Positions 57,741-64,000 of a stretch of 64,000 nt of DNA are shown here, in pieces. This stretch comes from JANQQZ01 sp039187315 (GTDB lineage: Bacteria; Planctomycetota; Phycisphaerae; Phycisphaerales; UBA1924), in NCBI GenBank assembly GCA_039187315.1, contig JBCCZQ010000002.1, positions 32,042-96,041 on the forward strand. The letters are read 5' to 3'. The translations under genes and the position numbers were made by a program. Position 1 is the first letter of the stretch. The number at the start of each line of letters is the position of its first letter. The notes under the pieces are model-generated. The model was not told the DNA's origin, made no database searches, and was given only the letters and a program-made list of their open reading frames with translations.

Positions 57741-58961
57741 TTAGGCTCCGCCGCTTCTGTCGAGGAACCAGGGCATCAGGTCATGCCCCCGACCGAAATG
57801 CGGGCCGGCCGCCTCGGCCTGCGTCTCGGTCAGCCGCGTCGAAGCGTCGGCCTGGATCCCGGTGCCCGCCACGGCATAGGGAACGGGCGTCGCGTCGTGC
57901 TTCCGCGTTGAGCACAGCGTGTAGTGATCCGGCATCACCAGCACACGCCAGGACGGCTCACGTTGGATCCGGCCCAGCATCGGCCCGACGCAGTGCCGAT
58001 CGATCGCCTCGATCGCCGCCGTCTTCGTCGTAGCATCCGCTTGATGCCCGGCTTCATCGGGCGACTCGATATGGCAGCACACCAGATCGAACCGGTCGAA
58101 GGCCTCTACAGCCGCGGCCCCCTGCCCCTTGTAGTCGTTGTCGTGCCAGCCTGTCAGCCCGGGCACGCTGACCCGATCCCATCCGACCAGCGACGCGAGA
58201 CCAGCAAGCAGGTCCACAGCCGTCAGCATGCAGCCGGTCACACCAAACCGATCCACGAAGCTCGGCAGGGAAGCGAACGAACCCTGCCCCCAAATCCACG
58301 CGTGCGTTGCCAGGCGCTCGCCGCGCGCACGCCGATCTCGGTTGACGGCATGGTCATCGAGCACCGCCCTCGAGGCGTGGATCAGATCCACAAGCCGTTC
58401 CGCCGCACCCGCGCCGGTCGGCAGGTGGTCCCCGACCAGCTCACCGAGAATCTCGTGCGGCGGTACCGTTGTGCACGCACCGCCGAGCCCGCCCGACCGG
58501 TCGATCAGTGCCGCGCGATAGCCCGCTGCCGGGTGAAGCTCCAGCCCCTCAAGAAGACCTTGCTCACGCCACGCGCGCTCGACCGCATAGAAAAGTTGCC
58601 GCGAGTCTTCCCCCGATATGCCGCCAGCCGAATGGTCGAGCATCCGCCCGCCGTCGTCGACGGTCACCAGATTGACCCGGCAGGCCAAGTCTTGCTCGCC
58701 ACCGGAGACGCCCAGCGCAGCCGCCTCAATGGGTGCTCGGCCGGTGTGGTACCGCACGGGGTCATACCCCATGAGCGACATCGAGCACACATCAGAGCCA
58801 GCCGACCAGCCAGCCGGGGTCGTTGCCGCGGTCCCCAGCCGCCCATTGGCAACCAGACGATCGAGATTCGGCGTGTTCGCCGCCTCGAAGGGTGTCCTCC
58901 CTCCAAGCGCCAGCAGCGGCGTGTCGGCGGCACCATCGGGCAGGATCAGCGCATACTTCAC
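57741..58961 (-). CDS. apgM: 2,3-Bisphosphoglycerate-independent phosphoglycerate mutase, archaeal type (ApgM)
   Basis: This 406-aa enzyme converts 3-phosphoglycerate to 2-phosphoglycerate in glycolysis. It belongs to the alkaline-phosphatase superfamily and shows the metal-binding LPDGAAD start, TPNLDRL, GSDVCSMSLMGYDP, the GRAPIEAAALGV block, HIESPDEAGHQAD and PDHYTLCSTRKHD. These are hallmarks of the archaeal/ApgM type, found in many planctomycetes. The start is GTG at 58961, since the conserved KYALILPDGAAD begins there; there is no Shine-Dalgarno sequence and TAGGCT lies 6 nt before it. It is divergent from the ureohydrolase gene, with 48 nt between start codons. Confidence 0.92.
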   Translation of the reverse strand: MKYALILPDGAADTPLLALGGRTPFEAANTPNLDRLVANGRLGTAATTPAGWSAGSDVCSMSLMGYDPVRYHTGRAPIEAAALGVSGGEQDLACRVNLVTVDDGGRMLDHSAGGISGEDSRQLFYAVERAWREQGLLEGLELHPAAGYRAALIDRSGGLGGACTTVPPHEILGELVGDHLPTGAGAAERLVDLIHASRAVLDDHAVNRDRRARGERLATHAWIWGQGSFASLPSFVDRFGVTGCMLTAVDLLAGLASLVGWDRVSVPGLTGWHDNDYKGQGAAAVEAFDRFDLVCCHIESPDEAGHQADATTKTAAIEAIDRHCVGPMLGRIQREPSWRVLVMPDHYTLCSTRKHDATPVPYAVAGTGIQADASTRLTETQAEAAGPHFGRGHDLMPWFLDRSGGA

Positions 58962-58967
58962 GGAGGC

Positions 58968-58973
58968 AGCCTA
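58968..58973 (-). promoter_or_regulatory. -10 box (TAGGCT) placed for leaderless apgM
   Basis: TAGGCT ends exactly 6 nt before the GTG at 58961 on the minus strand. The same hexamer serves both tRNA genes in the window. Confidence 0.45.
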
Positions 58974-59009
58974 CCAACTCACGCAACCAGCCGACACACG
59001 GAGCCACCA

Positions 59010-59957
59010 ATGACCTTCGACCCCAACGGACCGGCAGAGTACGACAGCTACTTCGGAATCCCGCCCGTGCCCGACGCCCGGATCGCCATTATCCCAGTAC
59101 CGTTCGAAGCTACCGTCTCCTCGGGCGGCGGGACCGCCAGGGGACCGGGCATCGTCCGCGAGGCTTCGGCCCAGGTCGATCTGCACGACATGCACTTCGG
59201 ATCCGTCTGGCGTGTCGGCTTCGACGAATGCCCCCCTGTCGAGGTAGACCAGGACCTCGAGCCCGACGCTGCCGCAGAAGCGATCAGGGCGTTACTCCAC
59301 GGGCATGCAGCCGACCTGATCCGGATCGGACAAGCCCCGATCGTGCTCGGCGGGGAGCACAGCGTCTCCCTCGGTGCCGTCGAGGCCTGCGCCGAAGCCG
59401 TCCCAGCCATCGGCGTCCTTCAGATCGACGCCCACATGGACCTCCGCGACGCCTACGAGGGCTACCGCTTCAGCCACGCCTCGATCGCGCGCAACATCCT
59501 CGAACGCTGCCCAACCGTGACCTCGCTGATCCAGGTCGGCATCCGCGATTGCTGCGACGAAGAGCGGTCCTACGCGGCCGATGAGGGCGAGCGGGTACGG
59601 GTTCTCGACGACGTTGCCATCTGGCGGCACATCGACTCAGGCGGCTCATTCCGATCGCTGGCCGAAGGAGCTATCGAGACCCTGCCCGAGCACGTCTACA
59701 TCACCTTCGACATCGACGGCCTCGACCCGGCGCTCTGCGCCAACACCGGCACGCCCGTTCCGGGAGGTCTGACGTTCCAGCAAGCCGCAGCGCTGCTGGA
59801 AGCCGTTGCGGAGTCGGGCCGACGCGTGGTGGGTGCCGACCTCGTCGAGATCTCACCGGGCACGAGCGACGGCCGATGGGACGGCAATGTCGGTGCCCGC
59901 ATCCTGTACAAGCTCGCAGGCTGCATCGGAAAGTCGCAAGGCTGGCTCAAGAGCTGA
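59010..59957 (+). CDS. speB: Ureohydrolase (agmatinase/arginase family)
   Basis: This 315-aa enzyme has the two-Mn ureohydrolase motifs GGEHSVSLG (about 112), DAHMDLRDAYEG (about 140) and FDIDGLDPALCANTGTPVPGGL (about 230), followed by the GADLVEISPG block. These fit agmatinase (agmatine to putrescine and urea) best. Formimidoylglutamase or guanidinobutyrase are alternatives that cannot be excluded by eye. GGAG lies 7 nt before the ATG. The gene converges on the M50 gene with only 4 nt between the stops. Confidence 0.88.
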   Translation: MTFDPNGPAEYDSYFGIPPVPDARIAIIPVPFEATVSSGGGTARGPGIVREASAQVDLHDMHFGSVWRVGFDECPPVEVDQDLEPDAAAEAIRALLHGHAADLIRIGQAPIVLGGEHSVSLGAVEACAEAVPAIGVLQIDAHMDLRDAYEGYRFSHASIARNILERCPTVTSLIQVGIRDCCDEERSYAADEGERVRVLDDVAIWRHIDSGGSFRSLAEGAIETLPEHVYITFDIDGLDPALCANTGTPVPGGLTFQQAAALLEAVAESGRRVVGADLVEISPGTSDGRWDGNVGARILYKLAGCIGKSQGWLKS

Positions 59958-59961
59958 CACG

Positions 59962-60630
59962 CTACGGCCCGCCGAGCAACCCAGCAACCTGCGGGATCCA
60001 ACTGCTGGCCACGAACTGCCCGGGTCCGAAGATGAAGTCGCCCGCGAAGATGAAGACCAGAACGAACAACCCGATGCCAATCCACCGGCCGTTCTCCGAT
60101 TCGAACAGCCGCCCGTACTCCGGCACGAAATCTGAGAGAATCCGCCACCCGTCCAGCGGCGGGACCGGGATCAGGTTGAACAGCGCCAGCGAGATATTCA
60201 GGAAGACGATCAGGAAGCAGAACGTCTGCAGGTTCGGGCCCAGCGGGTCGCCAAGCATGGATCGTCCGTTGAGCACGAGCGCACCGATCACGATGAAGAC
60301 CGCAGCGATCAGAAGGTTCATCGCCGGCCCCGCGAACGCAACGTACGCCGACGCATACCGCCCGCGCTGCCGCGACGGATCGACCGGCATCGCCCCGAAG
60401 GCGATGCCGAAAAATGCGAACAGCGCAAGGCTCATCGGCCCCATGTGCACCAGAGGGTTCCAGGTCATGTGCCCCAGTTCGATCGGCGTGCGATCGCCCC
60501 TGCTGATCGTCGCCCACCCGTGAGCTAGCTCGTGCAGCACGATCGAGCCGATCACGGCAACGGTCCACGAGACCAGACCCACGATGCCCATATTGTCGAT
60601 GACGTTCTCAACCCACCAGTTACCGGGCAT
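59962..60630 (-). CDS. Site-2 protease (M50) family membrane metalloprotease
   Basis: This 222-aa membrane protein has the zinc motif HELAHGW in the first TM region and the second site NLIPVPPLDGWRILS (NPxDG type) in a later helix, with about five TM segments. It resembles the short planctomycete/cyanobacterial M50 proteins without a PDZ domain. Such enzymes cut TM helices, including anti-sigma factors, so a link with the ECF sigma regulator at 61582-63422 is possible but purely positional. No Shine-Dalgarno sequence is present; TACCGT lies 5 nt before the ATG. It is on the same strand 56 nt downstream of rplT. Confidence 0.88.
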   Translation of the reverse strand: MPGNWWVENVIDNMGIVGLVSWTVAVIGSIVLHELAHGWATISRGDRTPIELGHMTWNPLVHMGPMSLALFAFFGIAFGAMPVDPSRQRGRYASAYVAFAGPAMNLLIAAVFIVIGALVLNGRSMLGDPLGPNLQTFCFLIVFLNISLALFNLIPVPPLDGWRILSDFVPEYGRLFESENGRWIGIGLFVLVFIFAGDFIFGPGQFVASSWIPQVAGLLGGP

Positions 60631-60635
60631 CCAGC

Positions 60636-60641
60636 ACGGTA
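60636..60641 (-). promoter_or_regulatory. -10 box (TACCGT) near the M50 start
   Basis: TACCGT ends 5 nt before the ATG at 60630 on the minus strand, which also fits a leaderless start. The gene may instead be read from the rpmI-rplT operon. Confidence 0.3.
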
Positions 60642-60686
60642 GGCCGGCTTAAACGCAGCACGCGGAAATTCAGCCGTCGGACGACC

Positions 60687-61064
60687 TCACGCTGAGGCGG
60701 CCGGAGTCGCGGTGCTCGCCTCGGTCGCGAGCTTGACGAGCTCATCGAAGGTCTGCGGCTCCTCGATCGCCAGCTGGCTGAGCATCTTGCGATTCAGCAG
60801 CACACCCGAGAGCTTCAAGCCGTTCATGAACAGGCTGTAGCGGGTGCCGCGCATCTTGCACGCCGCGGTAATGCGCGTGATCCAGAGGGCCCGCATATCA
60901 CGCTTGAACGTGCGGCGGTCGCGGTAGGCGTAGACGCCCGAGCGGATGACCTGCTGCTTGGCAAGCTTGCGGTGCTTGCCGCGGGCGCCGTAGTAGCCTC
61001 GGGCATCGCGGAGGATGCGCTTGCGGGCCTTGTTGCGGACGGGGCCGTTGGTGGCGCGGGGCAT
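60687..61064 (-). CDS. rplT: 50S ribosomal protein L20
   Basis: L20 is a 23S rRNA-binding protein needed for early 50S assembly. The 125-aa product has the standard pattern KARKRILRDARGYYGARGKHRKLAKQQVIRSGVYAYRDRRTFKRDMRALWITRITAACKMRGTRYSLFMNGLKLSG, followed by a short Ala/Thr-rich tail. AAGGA lies 9 nt before the ATG. It follows rpmI by 80 nt in the usual rpmI-rplT order. Confidence 0.97.
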   Translation of the reverse strand: MPRATNGPVRNKARKRILRDARGYYGARGKHRKLAKQQVIRSGVYAYRDRRTFKRDMRALWITRITAACKMRGTRYSLFMNGLKLSGVLLNRKMLSQLAIEEPQTFDELVKLATEASTATPAASA

Positions 61065-61144
61065 CGGTCGGTCCTTTCGTCACGCCCGGCGGAGCGGCTC
61101 GGGCCGGCTTTCGGTCCCGGCGGGCGGTGGTTCGTGCGTCAGAT

Positions 61145-61441
61145 TTAGTCCTGAGAAGCTTTGGCCGCGGCTTCACGGGCAGCGCGACGCTCCTCGGGCG
61201 ACGGGCTGCGGCGGATCGCCGCGAGCGGCTGCGTGCGGCCGCGGAGTCTGCGATACAGCAGCTTCTCGAACCGCTTGGCGTCGGGGTTGGCCGCGTACGG
61301 GTCCTTGCGGAGCTGGCGCAGGCGCTTGCCGGACTTGTGGGAGCTCAGGTGCTTGTGGTATGCCGAGCGGTGACGGACCTTGCCCGTCTTGCTGATGCGT
61401 ACCCGCTTGAGCAGGCCCTTGTGGATCTTGTTCTTCGGCAT
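61145..61441 (-). CDS. rpmI: 50S ribosomal protein L35 (extended)
   Basis: The start at 61441 gives MPKNKIHKGLLKRVRISKTGKVRHRS, the L35 family N-terminus, with GAGGT 5 nt upstream. The product is 98 aa, longer than the usual 64-67; the extra 30 residues are a basic, Ala-rich helix (SPSPEERRAAREAAAKASQ). infC, which usually precedes rpmI-rplT, is absent; the upstream gene on the same strand is the sigma-linked membrane protein. Confidence 0.93.
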   Translation of the reverse strand: MPKNKIHKGLLKRVRISKTGKVRHRSAYHKHLSSHKSGKRLRQLRKDPYAANPDAKRFEKLLYRRLRGRTQPLAAIRRSPSPEERRAAREAAAKASQD

Positions 61442-61581
61442 CGCTGACCTCGCCCATCGGGCTACGCAATCGCGGATCGCAGGCCCACCGCCCACGGCTT
61501 CCTCGAAGGCCAAGATGCTAGGCCAGGCCACGCCCCCTGGCTAGTGGCGGACCGGATCGACGGGCTTGCCCAGCGGCATGT

Positions 61582-62781
61582 TCATGGAGCGACGAAGGCA
61601 TCCCGCTCCCCCTCGGGGGTGCCGATGCCTTCGAAGGTAAGCCGTCGGCCTTCCCGAGCCGCCCGGATGATCCGCTCCAGCCCTCTCGGCAGGTAGATGT
61701 GGTCGCCGCTTGGGAGCGCCGGACGATCAAGCCAGACGACCGAACCGTCCGCCCGCAGCACCTGCTGGCCGCGGCCGGCGTGGTTGGGGGAACCCGCATC
61801 GACGTAGGCGGGCAGGCCGCGGTAGACCGCCAGCGTGATAGGTGAGCGATCGGCTAAGAGCACGGTCCCGTCCGGACGGGTCAGGCGGAGCGAATCGCCG
61901 AGCGTCATGCTGTAGGACACCTGCTCGAACGTCTCCCAGTCCAGGGCGTCCGCCCCGGCCCTGGGCATCGCTGCGTTCGGATTGCCGGGGCTCTCGAGCG
62001 CATCGGCGGGTGTATAGCCGGCTCTGTGGAGCGTGAAAAAGTTCGCCGAGTTCGACTCACGCGGGTTCTCGCCGACGCGCCACCAGGCCCAGCCCGGCTG
62101 GCGGACACCATCCGACACGCTCGGGAGACGATCGTCATGCTCGGCTGCGTACGCGCCGAACCCGATCCCCGCCACCGCAAGGTTTGCGCGGTTGGCCTCC
62201 CGCAACGCGTGCTGACGGGCCGAGCCGACGACAGGCCAGAGTACCGAGGCACTGATCAGCAGCACAGCCGCAATCGAAACAAGGTCTGTGATCCGCCAGT
62301 GCGACCGTGCCGGCGAAGCGTCGGGCGAGCCGGACTCGCTCACCGCGTCGATCCGGGCCAGCGTGCGCCCCGTCAATTCCGATATGGGCGTGACCTCCGC
62401 GATGACGGACGAGCCGGCGGCGAGAAGCGATGCGACCGCGTCGTACGAAGCCGCCCGGCCCCTCAGTCCCGCGGGAGTCCGCTCGCTGCGGTGTCCGCTG
62501 ATCATCCAGGCGTCGAGCGCATCGGCATCCTGCTCGCAGAGCACCGGCTCGAGGCCGGGCGAAACGCACAACCCGGCAACACGCTCGCAGAGATCCGCAT
62601 CTGCTGTGTTCGTCCCATGGGAGACGAGTTCGGCGAGGGTTCGCAGCGCCTCGACACGATCAGCGAGCGAAGGCGGTGGGTCGGTGGCTTCCCAGCCGTG
62701 CTCGCAGAGCCAATCGAGGGCGGCGCGATCGGGGCCGCTGAGCCCGGAGGGCGGGTTGCCATCTGCGCTTGCGTCATTCAT
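61582..62781 (-). CDS. Membrane protein coupled to ECF sigma; pseudopilin-like TM and external domain
   Basis: This 399-aa protein starts at the ATG 62781, which overlaps the TGA of the sigma gene (ATGA), so it is translationally coupled and is the natural candidate for its regulator. Residues 1-160 are cytoplasmic and resemble the loose, Ala/Asp-rich N-termini of planctomycete anti-sigma-like proteins; I see no zinc HxxxCxxC motif. One TM helix follows (ITDLVSIAAVLLISASVLWPVV, 164-185). The external part looks like a pseudopilin: ANRANLAVAGIGFGAYAAEHDDRLPS parallels the QRQLAQGVILYAQDNDGLFP region of the pseudopilin at 3187, and a RADGSVVWLDRP motif near residue 355 parallels its FADGS tail. 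Anti-sigma function is inferred from position. Confidence 0.6.
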   Translation of the reverse strand: MNDASADGNPPSGLSGPDRAALDWLCEHGWEATDPPPSLADRVEALRTLAELVSHGTNTADADLCERVAGLCVSPGLEPVLCEQDADALDAWMISGHRSERTPAGLRGRAASYDAVASLLAAGSSVIAEVTPISELTGRTLARIDAVSESGSPDASPARSHWRITDLVSIAAVLLISASVLWPVVGSARQHALREANRANLAVAGIGFGAYAAEHDDRLPSVSDGVRQPGWAWWRVGENPRESNSANFFTLHRAGYTPADALESPGNPNAAMPRAGADALDWETFEQVSYSMTLGDSLRLTRPDGTVLLADRSPITLAVYRGLPAYVDAGSPNHAGRGQQVLRADGSVVWLDRPALPSGDHIYLPRGLERIIRAAREGRRLTFEGIGTPEGERDAFVAP

Positions 62782-63422
62782 CCGTGCGGGCCCTCCAGGG
62801 CTTGATCTGGATCCGATCCGTCGTGTGCGTCGCGCCACGCGCGTCCGAAGTGGGCAACCGCTGCGTGCAGGCGGCTCTTGACAGTGCCGAGCGGGATGCC
62901 GAGTTCCTCGGCGATCTGCGCGTAGCTGAGCCGCTGGAAATAGGCCAGCAGCAGCACCTCGCGCATCGGGTAGGTGAGGGTTTCGAGCGTGCGCTGCACC
63001 GCATCCTGGACGTCCTTGGATAAGACGCCGTTCTCGGGTGCCGGCCAATCGATCTCGAGCAGATCCACGATCTCGGTGCCGCCCGAGGAGTCGACCGGCT
63101 TGGAAAGCGCCAGGATCGGCTGACGCCGATGACGACGCATGGCGTCGCGCGCCTTGTTGGCTGCGATTGTGTACAGCCAGGGCTTGAGCCGGCGCGAGGT
63201 ATCGAACCGTGACGCCGAGAGGTGAAGCTGGAGGAACGCCTCCTGGAATGCATCCTCTGCTATCTCACGCTGGCCGGTCAGCCGTATCAAGAAGCGGAGC
63301 AGATCGGGCTGGTGGCGATCGATCAGGAGCCGCAGCGCTGCCCGCTCGCCGGAGACGTACGCCGCCACCAAGGCCTCATCGCTGCGATCGGCACCGTCCG
63401 ATTCGCTTGGGGCCTGGCTCAT
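62778..63422 (-). CDS. ECF-type RNA polymerase sigma factor
   Basis: The start is set at the ATG 63422 (MSQAPSESDGADRSDEALVAAYVSGERAALR), giving 214 aa; an in-frame ATG at 63461 is the alternative. Region 2 (LIDRHQPDLLRFLIRLTGQREIAEDAFQEAFLQLH ... LKPWLYTIAANKARDAMRRH) and region 4 (LTYPMREVLLLAYFQRLSYAQIAEELGIPLGTVKSRLH) are intact, with no region 3, as in ECF sigma factors. It should direct a small regulon in response to its coupled membrane protein (61582-62781). Its own promoter is not clear. A second ECF gene starts 254 nt away on the opposite strand. Confidence 0.9.
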   Translation of the reverse strand: MSQAPSESDGADRSDEALVAAYVSGERAALRLLIDRHQPDLLRFLIRLTGQREIAEDAFQEAFLQLHLSASRFDTSRRLKPWLYTIAANKARDAMRRHRRQPILALSKPVDSSGGTEIVDLLEIDWPAPENGVLSKDVQDAVQRTLETLTYPMREVLLLAYFQRLSYAQIAEELGIPLGTVKSRLHAAVAHFGRAWRDAHDGSDPDQALEGPHG

Positions 63423-63676
63423 ATCCCCGCCCCTTGTTGCCGGGATATCTGTGGAGACCATGCGCAGCGCCCCAACCCGGCCGTGGCCCGAACCGGCGAT
63501 GGATCCTGGTCGTGCTGCATGCGTCGATCGCATCCCCATGCTGCTGCTTACGGTGTCGGCCGGGGCTTCGTTCGCCGGTGCAGGCGATTCCCGGCGGACA
63601 GGAGCCTACCCCGCCGATAATCATGCTTCCGCGTTGGAACGGTCAGAATCGGCGAACTGTCAAGGGCATGCAATCC

Positions 63677-64000
63677 ATGGTCGATCGCGGCGTTCAGCCA
63701 GTGATGCATGGATCGGGCGTCGAGGCCGAGCCCGGTGCGGCCGGAGGGGACCCACCCCTGCCACAATCCGGGCCCCAGTCTGGGACCGAAGTGGAGGCCG
63801 AGGCGGTTGTCCGCCGAGTGGTCGGCGGAGATCGGTCGGCATGGGAGGATCTGATCCGTTTGTATGCCCGGCGGATCTACGCCGCGGCACGGAGCCGTCT
63901 CAAGTCGTCCGAGGCCGCTGAAGAGGTAACGCAGTCGGTGCTTGCCACGGTGCACGAATCCATCTCGCGGGGGCGCTATCGCGATGAGGGCCGGTTCGAG
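63677..64000 (+). CDS. ECF-type sigma factor, N-terminal part (cut by window end)
   Basis: The frame from the ATG at 63677 (an in-frame ATG at 63668 is the alternative) stays open to the end of the window. After a Gly/Pro-rich start of about 40 residues comes VEAEAVVRRVVGGDRSAWEDLIRLYARRIYAAARSRLKSSEAAEEVTQSVLATVHESISRGRYRDEGRFE, which matches sigma region 2 (DNA-melting and core-binding helices). AAGGG lies 11 nt upstream. It is divergent from the ECF sigma gene at 62778. Region 4 and the partner genes lie outside the window. Confidence 0.75.
   Translation, partial: MVDRGVQPVMHGSGVEAEPGAAGGDPPLPQSGPQSGTEVEAEAVVRRVVGGDRSAWEDLIRLYARRIYAAARSRLKSSEAAEEVTQSVLATVHESISRGRYRDEGRFE

Noticed and set aside
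1..64000. Mobile elements and CRISPR arrays
   Set aside because: I found no transposase, integrase, phage or cas genes and no regular repeat-spacer pattern. The tandem dockerin motifs are protein-coding.

Overview
The window looks like the chromosome of a planctomycete, most likely of class Phycisphaerae. The evidence is the high GC content, a pseudopilin with the planctomycete-style N-terminus (GFTLIELLVVIAII), a Phycisphaerae-type PEP-CTERM tail (VPAPASAALLGLGGLVAARR), many secreted proteins ending in paired EF-hand-like repeats of the 'GC-type dockerin' kind (DVNxDGxxNDSDFFAWVTxF), and the DCNxNGxxD calcium-loop style. I see no transposase, integrase, phage gene or CRISPR array. The genome is densely packed, with several 4-bp ATGA/GTGA overlaps and four convergent gene pairs whose 3' ends overlap or nearly touch.

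Layout: 1-15 kb is an exported-protein and glycan region: a GH2-like glycosidase cut by the window edge, two paralogous secreted proteins with different C-terminal sorting tags, a pseudopilin, a GH16-CBM6-dockerin beta-glucanase, a QueC-like pseudoenzyme, proS, a GH3 beta-glucosidase, a secreted nuclease/phosphatase with dockerin, and a 763-residue dockerin protein. 15-18 kb holds tRNA-Val(CAC), rpsB-tsf and a LURP-one-like gene, with clear terminators. 18.4-25 kb is a five-gene peptide-type ABC importer operon whose second permease has a very large extra periplasmic segment. 25-31.3 kb is a two-partner secretion pair (TpsB-TpsA) directly behind tRNA-Met(CAT). 31.4-41.4 kb holds tatA, folD, ligA, a CYTH protein, a DUF1028/VCBS/dockerin protein, a degenerate transglutaminase, fumC and a small exported protein. 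41.5-46 kb is a compact four-gene set (GT2 glycosyltransferase, GlpD-like FAD dehydrogenase, hexapeptide acyltransferase, flippase-like membrane protein) that suggests envelope glycolipid or polysaccharide assembly. 46-64 kb holds hrpA, an EamA transporter, egtB-egtD (ergothioneine), a BtpA-like protein, an M61 peptidase, an AbgT transporter, apgM, a speB-like ureohydrolase, a site-2 protease, rplT-rpmI, an ECF sigma factor coupled to an unusual pseudopilin-like membrane protein, and the start of a second, divergent ECF sigma gene.

The most interesting points are these. (1) The ECF sigma gene overlaps by ATGA a membrane protein whose TM and external half look like a type II pseudopilin, a possible new form of sigma regulator. 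(2) At least nine genes lack a Shine-Dalgarno sequence and have a TANNNT-like -10 box 5-7 nt (mostly 6) before the start codon, which points to widespread leaderless mRNAs. (3) Tandem paralogs carry the same ectodomain with a dockerin tag in one and a PEP-CTERM tag in the other. (4) The OppC-type permease and the AbgT transporter both carry extra extracytoplasmic segments. All functional statements come from reading motifs by eye; no database search was run.
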